Shown here: positions 26,324 through 35,207 of the stretch, in pieces | Numbering within the stretch: the first letter of the stretch is position 1 | Layout: every line of letters begins with the position of its first letter | DNA from: an uncultured Cytophagales bacterium | GTDB lineage: Bacteria; Bacteroidota; Bacteroidia; Cytophagales; Cyclobacteriaceae | Direction of reading: 5' to 3' | DNA: 64,000 nucleotides | Assembly: GCA_913057175.1 (NCBI GenBank) | Contig: CAJXNP010000005.1 | Coordinates: forward strand, 124,001 to 188,000 | Notes under the pieces: generated by a model | What the model was told of the DNA's origin: nothing | Database searches by the model: none | What the model saw: only the letters and a program-made list of their open reading frames with translations | Position numbers and translations under genes: made by a program

Positions 26324-29300
26324 ATGTTTGACAAATTAGATTTTTGGGCTACCTGGCCGAAGCGACAAAAATATTCCCTCTTTTTTCTTCTTGCCGTTTT
26401 AGTGGTTTCCATCTTCTATCTTTTCATTTCCTATTACTCTGGTGGGGCTTTTGTGCTAGATTGGGAAACTCAAACCATTTCAACTCCGATCAGGATCCTC
26501 TACGACAGGTATTATTCCGGCTTATTTGAATTTCCCATCTTTGCTGATAATCAGGTGATGAATAAGATTCTTGTTCCGGGGGAACTTTCTTATAACACAT
26601 TAGCTTCTTATGCATTCCTTCTTGTTTTTTTTGCTGCTGTTTTATTTCTGTACGCTTTAGCGACAACGCTCTCAAGATTTTACTTTATAATCGCTTCTGT
26701 TTTTTTCGCTTTGATCCTGGTATCCTTTCGATTTGAAAATCTTTTGATATTTGGATTTTATGGTAAGGAAGCTTATGCAGGTATCTTGCTATTGTTTTTT
26801 GGATCTGCATATTATTTGCATTCATTTAGGGAAGAAGTCGGGATAGCTCATAGATACATTACATTCTTATGTATTGGATTTCTGGTAGCCTTGTTAATTG
26901 TATTTTTCTCGCAGGTAGAAAGTCCGTTTTTGTACCTGATCACATACAATATTGTTTCTCCACTCATTTTTTCTGTCATCTTCATTTTAATGTTGGGCTT
27001 CGAAGTGGTGCGAGGATTCCTCCAAATTATTTCACAAACCGGAAGTGGTGAGGGAAAAAACAACCTGTTCCATTTTATGTTTATCTCAATCATCTACCTC
27101 CTGGTACTGGTTTTTATTTTTCTCTATAATCAAAACTACATTTCCTGGAAGTTGATCTTTGTTGATGCAGTGTGGATCTTACTGGTAGCAGCCATTTTCG
27201 GATTTTGGGGATTCAGGAACAAGGAAGAGATTTACTCATACCTTTTTCAGTTTCGACCGGTAGGGGCTTATGTCTATCTTACGCTCGCTATCATTTGCTT
27301 CTCTTCCTTTGCTTTCTTCTTTGTCACGGCCAACGACCCCTATGTCGAGATTTTAGAAGATGTTGTGATCATGAGTCAGTTAAGTTTTGGCTTTTTATTT
27401 TTTATCTATGTCATCGCCAATTTTTTCCCGGCTATGATGGAAGGACATCCGGTTCATAAGGTCATTTACAACCCCAAATTCATGCCTTATTTCTCGGCAA
27501 AAATGGGCGCTTTTGTGGGGTTTGCGGCTTTGTTTTTTGTCATGAATATGGCCCCGTACTATCGTGCGTTTTCAGGGTATTATATCAGTTTGGCACAATT
27601 GTTTAAACTCGAAGGTAAAAATCTATTGGCTGAGGAGTACTTCAAACTTTCAAATGTATACGGACAGCAAACCCATATGGGGAACTATGCTTTGGCAGAG
27701 GTCGCTGAAAATAATGGAGACAATCTGGAAAGGGATAAGTACCTCGCACGTGCTATCAATGTCCACCCAACTGAATTTGCCTATGCTAAATTTGCCAATA
27801 CCTATTACAATAAGAGTAAATATTTTGATGAGGTCTTTACACTTAAAAATGGAGTGAATCAATTTCCTGAAAGTGGTCCGCTCAATAATAACCTGGGTTT
27901 TGCGCTTTCCAGAACAAGCATTGTTGATACAGCGCTATTTTATTTGGATAAGGCCAGCATGAAAGGAATTTCCAAAATTCCTGCCCAAACCAATACCTTA
28001 GCTATTTATGCTAGCAAAAGACTTCCTGTTAAAAGAGATAGCCTCGTTCAATTTATCAATGAAGAAGCTGACATTGGGATCCTGAATAATTTAATGGTGA
28101 TATCAAATTTCAATCAATGGAAAACCAACATTGACATGGATGTAAATTTTGAGGTAGGGATATCGATGGACGACCTGATATTTAATTACAATTTGTTGTT
28201 TCATGATCCGCTGAAGGCAGATTCAACGGCCTGGAAGGATTTCAGGGATTTTTATCAGAAAGCCGCCATCACCTCATTTCAAACGGAAATGGATTATGCA
28301 TTTGCACTGGCCTATGCTAAATCCAATCGAAGCATTGCAGCCCTTCGCATTTTAAAACCTTTGTCAGATCGTGATAATTTTGGCTATTCCAAATATGATA
28401 TTCTTTTGGCCCAGATTTATATGAAATTTGGTTCACCAAAACAGGCTGTTGAGAAATTTGATCAGACAGCAAGGTTTTATGGGTTTGAGATGAGTATTCA
28501 ACATGCTCTTGCTCTTATGGAGGCTGAAAAATTTGAAGAAGCTGAGTCTGTTCTTAAGGGTTGGGAAGAATCAGATCAGGAGGTTCCGGATATTGTCCAT
28601 GAATTACTCGCTTTGTTGCGAATAAAAACCATTGATGAGATCCTTAATCTTAATGATTACTCTAAATACAATTACCAGCGCTATCGAGGAACCCAACTTT
28701 CTCTTAATCAACATGAGGGGATCATTATTAGCATGGAGGATGAGGGATTTCAGTATGCCGCCTATGTTGATTTACTTAAACGCTTGATAAAAGAAGAAAA
28801 CTATCCGGAAGCAAGGGATATCATCCAAAAAATCAATCCCAATAGTTTTATTAATCCTCATTTGAGGATAAGATACCTCCAACTTCTTGCCAGGTATTAT
28901 TTGTACGAAGATCACTATGAAAACATGGAGCAGTTTCTGGAGAGATACGAAGGAGATAAGAATGAATTAGGAGCTGTTTATAATTTACTTATGGCTCAAA
29001 AACTCGAGAAGGATGGGGCGTATGATCGTGCAAAAGTTGTCTACGATGAACTAGGCACATACGATGCTTTTTGTGAAGAATGTATTATTAATTCAGCTAA
29101 TTTCTTTGCTGAAATGCGCTCGGATGAATTGAAAGGGTACAACATTTTACTATCAGCCATTGAAATAAATCCATACTCCTTAAAATTGAATAAAGCATAT
29201 GCACAATCAGCCATCGGGCTGGGTTTGGAAAACTATGCAATAGATGTTTTGGCGAAAATGTCAGAGGTTTTAGATGGAGACGATTACCAAAAATTTGAGG

Positions 29301-29347
29301 AATTTGTCTACACGACAATAGACAAAAACAGATCAGAATGGGAATAA
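26324..29347 (+). CDS. Large polytopic membrane protein with TPR-like C-terminal half, unknown function
   Basis: A 1007-residue protein. Residues 1-425 contain about ten hydrophobic segments with short loops. Residues about 430-1007 are helical and soluble, with TPR-like repeats (LFKLEGKNLLAEEYFKLSNVYGQQ, YALAEVAENNGDNLERDKYLARAI, AVEKFDQTARFYGF, AYDRAKVVYDELG). Similar membrane-plus-TPR giants are common in Bacteroidota without assigned function; roles in envelope transport or gliding-type complexes are speculation. It follows gatC by 20 bases and may share its transcript. No catalytic motif is visible. Confidence 0.7.
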   Translation: MFDKLDFWATWPKRQKYSLFFLLAVLVVSIFYLFISYYSGGAFVLDWETQTISTPIRILYDRYYSGLFEFPIFADNQVMNKILVPGELSYNTLASYAFLLVFFAAVLFLYALATTLSRFYFIIASVFFALILVSFRFENLLIFGFYGKEAYAGILLLFFGSAYYLHSFREEVGIAHRYITFLCIGFLVALLIVFFSQVESPFLYLITYNIVSPLIFSVIFILMLGFEVVRGFLQIISQTGSGEGKNNLFHFMFISIIYLLVLVFIFLYNQNYISWKLIFVDAVWILLVAAIFGFWGFRNKEEIYSYLFQFRPVGAYVYLTLAIICFSSFAFFFVTANDPYVEILEDVVIMSQLSFGFLFFIYVIANFFPAMMEGHPVHKVIYNPKFMPYFSAKMGAFVGFAALFFVMNMAPYYRAFSGYYISLAQLFKLEGKNLLAEEYFKLSNVYGQQTHMGNYALAEVAENNGDNLERDKYLARAINVHPTEFAYAKFANTYYNKSKYFDEVFTLKNGVNQFPESGPLNNNLGFALSRTSIVDTALFYLDKASMKGISKIPAQTNTLAIYASKRLPVKRDSLVQFINEEADIGILNNLMVISNFNQWKTNIDMDVNFEVGISMDDLIFNYNLLFHDPLKADSTAWKDFRDFYQKAAITSFQTEMDYAFALAYAKSNRSIAALRILKPLSDRDNFGYSKYDILLAQIYMKFGSPKQAVEKFDQTARFYGFEMSIQHALALMEAEKFEEAESVLKGWEESDQEVPDIVHELLALLRIKTIDEILNLNDYSKYNYQRYRGTQLSLNQHEGIIISMEDEGFQYAAYVDLLKRLIKEENYPEARDIIQKINPNSFINPHLRIRYLQLLARYYLYEDHYENMEQFLERYEGDKNELGAVYNLLMAQKLEKDGAYDRAKVVYDELGTYDAFCEECIINSANFFAEMRSDELKGYNILLSAIEINPYSLKLNKAYAQSAIGLGLENYAIDVLAKMSEVLDGDDYQKFEEFVYTTIDKNRSEWE

Positions 29348-29536
29348 GTATTCCTTCGTTTTGGAAAATTCATTTAGATTAAAATTAGTTCAACAATATA
29401 TACCTTTTAAAAAGTCATATTTCCATACAAAAAAATAATTTGACTTACATCCTTCAGCAAGCGTCATGAAAATAGAGTAACATTGCAGCCATAAATTCGG
29501 TTCATTAAAACTTTTAAATCAACCAATTTTTAGAAA

Positions 29537-31918
29537 ATGAATCTAACCACTTTGATCAGACAATCTGTCCTTATTTTATGTTGTCAGTTGATTTTCGCAA
29601 CAGCGCATTCTGAAGTTGAGAATTTTACCATCAGCGGGTATGTGAGAGATGCAGCAACCGGTGAAGAACTAATTGGAGTAACCGTCTACGTCGATGAAAT
29701 TTCAAACGGTACAACGACCAATCACTATGGATTTTACTCGCTGACTCTTCCACCGGGCACTTACAATATTTCTTATCGGTATATCGGTTATCAGACTTTG
29801 AAGAAAGAAGTGTTGATAGCTAATGGAAATATGGAATTAAATGTTGAGTTGGAGGAAGATGTTTCCGAGCTGGAAGAGGTTGTTATTACAGGGGAGAGAG
29901 AGGATGAAAATGTAATAGGGATCTCTATGAGTACAGTCGAGGTAAATGTAGCTCAAATGAAGAAACTACCTTCCCTTTGGGGTGAGCCGGATATCATCAA
30001 AAATATCCAAATGCAACCTGGAGTTATTTCTGCCGGGGAAGGCACTTCCGCCTATTTCGTTAGGGGGGGAGCGGCAGATCAGAATCTGATCCTCATTGAT
30101 GAAGCTCCCGTTTATGATCCATCCCATTTATTTGGCATGTTTTCGGTTTTTAATTCTGATGTGATCAAGGATGCAGAGCTCTTTAAAGGGGGTATTCCTG
30201 CACAGTATGGAGGCCGATTGTCATCGATTCTGGAAGTCCGGACAAAAGATGGCAACAACCAGGATTTCTCAATGACCGGAGGAATTGGTACCCTTGCCAG
30301 CCGGATCATGCTGGAGGGTCCTATTAAGAAAAATGTCAGCTCATACATTTTATCAGCCAGAAGGTCTTATGTAGATGTTTTTCAAAGAATGTCGGGAAAC
30401 CCTGATGTGCGCGAAAACCTGGTTTATTTCTATGACATCAATGCAAAACTAAACTGGAAAGGTTCCAATAAAAATCGTTATTTCCTGGCCGGTTATTTTG
30501 GAAGGGATAATTTCTCCTTCGGTGATGATGCCGGATTTGACTGGGGTAATGCAACCCTCACTTTCAGGTGGAACCACCTTTTTAATGAAAAGCTGTTTTC
30601 CAATACTTCAGTCATTTTCAGTAATTTCGACTACAAGCTTTTCATCGATGATGAAGCCCAGGGCTTTGACTGGACTTCCAATCTGCAACAATTGCAAACT
30701 AAGTTTGATTTTTCCTACTTTTTCAACCCCCGAAATGAGTTGAAATTTGGATATCAGATATCCTACCAAAGAATGTCTCCCGCCAAGCTGGAGCCAAATA
30801 ATGATGAATCGATCTATCAAACATTGGAATTGGAAAAAATCTATGGTTTTGATAATGGATTATATGTGGATATGGAGCAGTCTGTCACTGATCGACTTAC
30901 CTTAAGGTATGGTGTTCGATACAGCTTGTTTCTGAATGTTGGCGAAACCGAGATCAGGGAGTATGAAGACCAGACAGACAATATTTCTCCTGAATATACC
31001 ACCAGACAATACGATAAATTTGAGTTGATCAAGAGCTTTAACAATATTGAACCAAGGTTTTCAGCAAGGTACATTGTAAATCCGTCTACGTCATTAAAAG
31101 TTTCTTACAACAGGATGGCGCAGAACATGCACTTGATCTCAAACAGTACCGTCCCTGTTCCATTTAATACCTGGCAATTGAGTTCTCCCTATCTGAATAG
31201 TCAAAAAGCTGACCAGGTTGCTGGTGGAATATTCAAAAACTTTATGGGAAACATGTTTGAGTTTTCTGCTGAAGCCTATTATAAATGGATGTATGATCTT
31301 CCTGTCATTGCAGATAATGCCAACATATTTTTTAATTATGATCTGCCCACAGAATTCCGTCCGGGGGATGCAACCTCTTATGGATTGGAGCTTTTTCTTT
31401 TGAAAACAAAGGGGGCATTGCAAGGTTCTGCAAGCTATACGTGGTCGAAAACAGAATATGACGTTCCCGGTGTTAATCAAGACAATCCTTTCCCTGCGAA
31501 TTATGATCGCAGAAATAATGTAAATATCGCAGCTATTTATGACCTGAATGAAAAGCTCAGCTTCGGTATGAACTGGGTGTATGGAACAGGCCGGCCATTG
31601 ACCATACCTACCGGGAAATACAATTTTGATGGCTACAATGTGGATTTGATTGCTGAAAGGAATGGCTACCGGATGCCGGATTTTCACCGTTTGGATATTT
31701 CTTTAACGTTGACTCCATGGAAAAATAAGAATCGCAAATGGCAAAGCAGCTGGGTGTTTTCAGTGTATAATGTCTACAACAGAAAGAATCCATTTACCAT
31801 TTATACAAGGTTGTTGCAGGACGATGATGGAAATATCATTGATCCAACGAGAAAGGAAGCCAGGATGGTTTACCTGTTCCCTGTCATGCCATCAGTTACC
31901 TACAATTTTCACTTTTAA
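29537..31918 (+). CDS. TonB-dependent outer-membrane receptor with carboxypeptidase-like regulatory domain
   Basis: A 793-residue protein with a signal peptide, then a CarboxypepD_reg-like beta-sandwich (residues about 32-115: ISGYVRDAATGEELIGVTVYVDE ... FYSLTLPPGTYNISYRYIGY). After this come a plug domain (VEVNVAQMKKLPSLWGEPDIIKNIQMQPGV, with YFVRGGAADQNLILIDEAPVYDPSH) and a 22-strand-type barrel ending in VTYNFHF with a terminal Phe. It imports an unknown ligand using energy from TonB-ExbB-ExbD. A DUF4249 lipoprotein follows 10 bases later; this pairing is recurrent in Bacteroidota and resembles SusC/SusD-type partnerships. It is shorter than true SusC proteins. Confidence 0.93.
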   Translation: MNLTTLIRQSVLILCCQLIFATAHSEVENFTISGYVRDAATGEELIGVTVYVDEISNGTTTNHYGFYSLTLPPGTYNISYRYIGYQTLKKEVLIANGNMELNVELEEDVSELEEVVITGEREDENVIGISMSTVEVNVAQMKKLPSLWGEPDIIKNIQMQPGVISAGEGTSAYFVRGGAADQNLILIDEAPVYDPSHLFGMFSVFNSDVIKDAELFKGGIPAQYGGRLSSILEVRTKDGNNQDFSMTGGIGTLASRIMLEGPIKKNVSSYILSARRSYVDVFQRMSGNPDVRENLVYFYDINAKLNWKGSNKNRYFLAGYFGRDNFSFGDDAGFDWGNATLTFRWNHLFNEKLFSNTSVIFSNFDYKLFIDDEAQGFDWTSNLQQLQTKFDFSYFFNPRNELKFGYQISYQRMSPAKLEPNNDESIYQTLELEKIYGFDNGLYVDMEQSVTDRLTLRYGVRYSLFLNVGETEIREYEDQTDNISPEYTTRQYDKFELIKSFNNIEPRFSARYIVNPSTSLKVSYNRMAQNMHLISNSTVPVPFNTWQLSSPYLNSQKADQVAGGIFKNFMGNMFEFSAEAYYKWMYDLPVIADNANIFFNYDLPTEFRPGDATSYGLELFLLKTKGALQGSASYTWSKTEYDVPGVNQDNPFPANYDRRNNVNIAAIYDLNEKLSFGMNWVYGTGRPLTIPTGKYNFDGYNVDLIAERNGYRMPDFHRLDISLTLTPWKNKNRKWQSSWVFSVYNVYNRKNPFTIYTRLLQDDDGNIIDPTRKEARMVYLFPVMPSVTYNFHF

Positions 31919-31928
31919 TTAGATAAAT

Positions 31929-32774
31929 ATGAAAAACTTAATATATCTGTCATTATTTGTTTTTGTAATGAGCGGTTGCGAGGAAACCATCGAGCTGGAT
32001 ATCGAGCAAACCCAACCCATTTATGTTGTCGAGGGCCTGGTGACCAACCAGATGAAAAACCATTATGTAAAGCTGACCAAAAATGTCGGCTTTTACGATG
32101 AGGTAAAGGTACCACCGGTAACAAACGCTACTATAGTTGTTAGCGATAATTCTGGGAATTCCTACCCTTTTCAGTACAATTCAGAGGATTCGATTTATTA
32201 CTCCATGGATGAATTTGAGGGTATAGTTGACAGGGTCTACAGCTTGAATATCCTGATTGATGATGATCAGATTACGGCTTCAGATACACTCAAACAGGTT
32301 TCTCCGATAGAAGCGGTCCTTTGGGAAATAGATGAAGACGAAAGGGAAAATCCGGATAAGGAAGGCTATTTTTATGAAATCACACTCACCGCGAAGGAGC
32401 CCAAAGAAACGGTAGATTACTATCTTTTTCATTTCTACAGGAATGATACCATCCAAAGGTTTGATTCCGAGACAGGCGTTTTCTTTGCCGATGATGTGCT
32501 GGTGAAAGAAGAGATAGATAATTTTCCCGCTCCGGTATATTATAAAGAGGACGATACAGCCCGGTTTGTCATGATGAGCATCACGAGATTTGGTTATGAA
32601 TTTTACAATGGCCTTAGTTTGCTTCTTAACAATGACGGCGGAATGTTCAGCTCCATACCAGCCAACCCTTATACAAATTTAGAGGGAACAATAGCCACCG
32701 GTTTTTTCCAACTGTCCTCAGTTGATGAAATAACAATTGTAGTTGGTGATCCTGAATTTGAAAGGAGGGATTAG
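31929..32774 (+). CDS. DUF4249 lipoprotein, partner of the TonB receptor
   Basis: A 281-residue protein with a short lipoprotein signal (FVMSGCEE, Cys near residue 17) followed by the DUF4249 start EETIELDIEQTQPIYVVEGLVTNQMKNHYVKLTKN. The rest is beta-rich, with a C-terminal TGFFQLSSVDE segment typical of the family. DUF4249 proteins accompany TonB-dependent receptors and are probably surface-exposed ligand-binding or lid proteins. Position 10 bases after the receptor indicates co-transcription. Confidence 0.88.
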   Translation: MKNLIYLSLFVFVMSGCEETIELDIEQTQPIYVVEGLVTNQMKNHYVKLTKNVGFYDEVKVPPVTNATIVVSDNSGNSYPFQYNSEDSIYYSMDEFEGIVDRVYSLNILIDDDQITASDTLKQVSPIEAVLWEIDEDERENPDKEGYFYEITLTAKEPKETVDYYLFHFYRNDTIQRFDSETGVFFADDVLVKEEIDNFPAPVYYKEDDTARFVMMSITRFGYEFYNGLSLLLNNDGGMFSSIPANPYTNLEGTIATGFFQLSSVDEITIVVGDPEFERRD

Positions 32775-32797
32775 GTAGCATTCTTTATCATAAAACT

Positions 32798-32805
32798 TAT
32801 TTTTG
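32798..32805 (+). promoter_or_regulatory. TAnnTTTG -7 element before the DUF983 gene
   Basis: TATTTTTG is a perfect match to the Bacteroidota -7 consensus TAnnTTTG and ends 4 bases before the ATG at 32810. If used, the mRNA would start at about the start codon (leaderless), or translation would begin at the in-frame ATG at 32855. No matching -33 TTTG is seen. Confidence 0.35.
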
Positions 32806-32809
32806 CAAA

Positions 32810-33229
32810 ATGAACAGTGGAAGAAAGAGTAATGTGATTAAAGGTGTATTGCAGATGAAATGTCCCTCCTGTGGAGAAGGTGATTTGTTTGAGTATCCAA
32901 TGCATAGGATTGACAAGGTTTTGAAGATGCACGATGCTTGTCCAATATGCAATCAGGACTACCGACAAGAACCGGGTTTTTATTTTGGAGCCATGTATTT
33001 CAGCTATGGCATCACCATTGGTGTGATGGTGTTATTTGGCGTGGGTTATAATATTTTATTTGATCCTGATGAATATTATCAAACTATTCTCTCGGTATTG
33101 GTTCCCGCAATTTTAATTGTGCCATTTAATTACCGAATTTCCAGGACACTGATGCTGTATATTTTTGGCAGGATCAGAAAAGCTCCGAAAAGTCAGGATC
33201 TTGTGGAATCGAAAGAATTTTCTTCCTAG
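32810..33229 (+). CDS. DUF983 zinc-ribbon membrane protein
   Basis: A 139-residue protein with two CxxC pairs near the N terminus (CPSCGEGDLFEYP and CPICNQDYRQEPGFYFGA), the zinc-ribbon motif of DUF983, followed by two membrane helices and a short basic tail. The function of the family is unknown. An exact TAnnTTTG -7 element lies just upstream, so initiation may be leaderless or at the ATG at 32855. Confidence 0.88.
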   Translation: MNSGRKSNVIKGVLQMKCPSCGEGDLFEYPMHRIDKVLKMHDACPICNQDYRQEPGFYFGAMYFSYGITIGVMVLFGVGYNILFDPDEYYQTILSVLVPAILIVPFNYRISRTLMLYIFGRIRKAPKSQDLVESKEFSS

Positions 33230-33365
33230 ATCAAACATTTTCCAAAAATCGTGGGAAATTCTTTAACGAAATTACCATAAACGCAAATACACGAAATGTT
33301 GCTTTTAATTAAATACCATTCCAAGTATCTTCGCAGTCCAATTTAATACTGGCATATCACACAGA

Positions 33366-34196
33366 ATGAAGAAAAAAGTAAAAGTAGGAAACCTGACTCT
33401 GTCAGATGAGCAGTTTTTCCTGATTTCAGGGCCTTGTGTAATCGAGGAAGAAAAGATCATGATGCAGGCCGCTGAGAAACTTAAAAGCGTATCGGAGAAA
33501 TATCAATTGCCTGTTGTCTACAAATCTTCTTTCATGAAGGATAACCGAAGCTCCGTGGATTACTACATGGGACCCGGCTTGGAAGAAGGGCTGAAAATGC
33601 TGGAAAAGATCAAAAAGGATTTTGGTTTCCCAATCTTGTCAGATGTTCATTATCCTGAGCAGGTTGAAGCTGCAGCCGAGGTACTGGATATCATTCAAAT
33701 CCCCGCATACTTATGCATGCAAACCACCCTGGTAGTGGCTGCGGCAAAAGCTGGTAAATGTGTTAATTTGAAGCACGGCCAGTTTCTGGCACCGGAAAAT
33801 ATGATTAAACCCGTTCAAAAAATTGAATCTCAGGGCAATTACGATATTCTTTTAACAGAGAGAGGCTTTACTTTCGGATACAATGATCTCGTTGTTGATC
33901 CAAGAAGTTTTCATCACATGAATGAAACAGGTTATCCTGTAATTTTTGATATCACACATTCTATCAGAAAATATGGCATTCCTAGTGCTGACCCGAGTGG
34001 AGGGGCCAGGCATTACATTCCTACTCTTTCGAGGTCGGGAGTAGCAGCAGGTGTAGATGGAATATTTGTGGAGATCCACCCAGACCCTTCTAAAGCATTG
34101 TGCGATGCCGCCAGCCAGCTTCCGATGGATCAGTTGGAAGACTTTTTAGAACCCCTCATAGAAATTCACAACATCGAAAAGAAATACAGAAATTAA
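33366..34196 (+). CDS. kdsA: 3-deoxy-D-manno-octulosonate 8-phosphate synthase (KdsA), metal-dependent class
   Basis: A 276-residue enzyme condensing arabinose 5-phosphate with phosphoenolpyruvate to Kdo-8-phosphate, for lipopolysaccharide or capsule. Characteristic blocks: FLISGPCVIE, KSSFMKDNRSS, IIQIPAYLCMQTTLVVAAAKAG, LKHGQFLAPENM, TERGFTFGYNDLVVD, FDITHS, SGGARHY and VEIHPDPSKALCDAASQLP. The Cys in GPCVIE, the His in THS, the Glu in EIHP and the Asp in LCDAA match the four metal ligands of the Aquifex-type class II enzymes. It is first in a three-gene operon with an unusual transaldolase-CBS fusion (2-base gap) and a KdsC-like phosphatase. Confidence 0.97.
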   Translation: MKKKVKVGNLTLSDEQFFLISGPCVIEEEKIMMQAAEKLKSVSEKYQLPVVYKSSFMKDNRSSVDYYMGPGLEEGLKMLEKIKKDFGFPILSDVHYPEQVEAAAEVLDIIQIPAYLCMQTTLVVAAAKAGKCVNLKHGQFLAPENMIKPVQKIESQGNYDILLTERGFTFGYNDLVVDPRSFHHMNETGYPVIFDITHSIRKYGIPSADPSGGARHYIPTLSRSGVAAGVDGIFVEIHPDPSKALCDAASQLPMDQLEDFLEPLIEIHNIEKKYRN

Positions 34197-34197
34197 C

Positions 34198-35205
34198 ATG
34201 GAATTATATCTAGATTCAGCAAATCTGAAAGAAATTGAAGAAGCATTTCAGCTTGGTTTTCTCACAGGCCTTACGACCACTCCGACATTCATGCGACGGG
34301 ATGGTATCACGGATATTGATAAAGCGATTTTAAAACTGGCTGAAATTGTTCCGGTCCTTCAGGTTGAGGCACTCGGTCAGAAAGCCGAGGAAATCACCAA
34401 AGAAGTTGACCGACTTTTGGCTTTAGGCCTGGATAAGAAAAAAACAGTATTTAAAATTCCGATTTCCCTGGAGGGTGCAAAAGCGTGTAAGCAACTCGTT
34501 GACAAAGGAATATTGGTCAACCTTCATCTGGTTTATACCATCCAACAAGCCTATATCGGACTAGCCGCTGGGGCAACGTATGTCTGCCCGCTTGTAGGAA
34601 GACTACAGGATCAGGGGCATGATGCATTGGGGCTGGTCGAGCAGTGTGTGGAGGCAGTGGAAAAGTACGGATACGATTCAAAGATCATGTTTTCTTCTGT
34701 TCGTCATGCAGAGCACGTTAGGAATGCATTGGATATTGGAGTGCATACGATTACCGTTCCATGGAAAGTCCTTCAACAATTAACCCAAAATCACTTCACC
34801 GATTTAGGTACACAGCAATTCTTCCAGGATACCAAATTGATGACGGTAAAAGTAAAAGATGTTTTACGCAGGGAGGCATCCATTATCAATATGAATAAAA
34901 CCATTACCGATGCGCTGGTTGTCATGACCAAATCCAAACTTGGAGCAGCTACAATTGTTGATGATAATAATTCGATCAAAGGAGTGTTTACAGATGGAGA
35001 CTTGCGGCGATTATTGGAATCGGAAGGGGACCACATCATGGATAAAAAATTATCTGAACTGGATCTGCATTACCCTGTAACTGTTGAGGCGGACGCCCTT
35101 CTTTACGATGCTTCGACCATTTTCAAAGAGAAGAAATTTGACAATATTGTTGTGGTGGATAATAATCAGCCCGTTGGCATACTTGATATTCAGGATTTGA
35201 TTTAA
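34198..35205 (+). CDS. Transaldolase/fructose-6-phosphate aldolase-like domain fused to a KdsD-type CBS pair
   Basis: A 335-residue two-part protein. Residues 1-220 align with the small transaldolase/FSA family: MELYLDSANLKEIEEA (Asp6), GLTTTPT, the Schiff-base lysine K86 in VFKIPISLEG, YVCPLVGRLQDQG with Arg135, FSSVRHAEHV and TVPWKVLQQL. Residues about 225-335 are two CBS domains whose linker KLGAATIVDDNNSIKGVFTDGDLRRLL is nearly identical in style to the CBS pair of arabinose-5-phosphate isomerase (KdsD/KpsF), but there is no SIS isomerase domain. Odd active-site changes: the conserved TTNP reads TTTP (Asn to Thr28), and Leu132 stands where FSA has its Tyr. It sits between kdsA and a kdsC-like gene, so a role in making or gating arabinose 5-phosphate is inferred, not shown. 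Confidence 0.9.
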   Translation: MELYLDSANLKEIEEAFQLGFLTGLTTTPTFMRRDGITDIDKAILKLAEIVPVLQVEALGQKAEEITKEVDRLLALGLDKKKTVFKIPISLEGAKACKQLVDKGILVNLHLVYTIQQAYIGLAAGATYVCPLVGRLQDQGHDALGLVEQCVEAVEKYGYDSKIMFSSVRHAEHVRNALDIGVHTITVPWKVLQQLTQNHFTDLGTQQFFQDTKLMTVKVKDVLRREASIINMNKTITDALVVMTKSKLGAATIVDDNNSIKGVFTDGDLRRLLESEGDHIMDKKLSELDLHYPVTVEADALLYDASTIFKEKKFDNIVVVDNNQPVGILDIQDLI

Positions 35206-35207
35206 TT

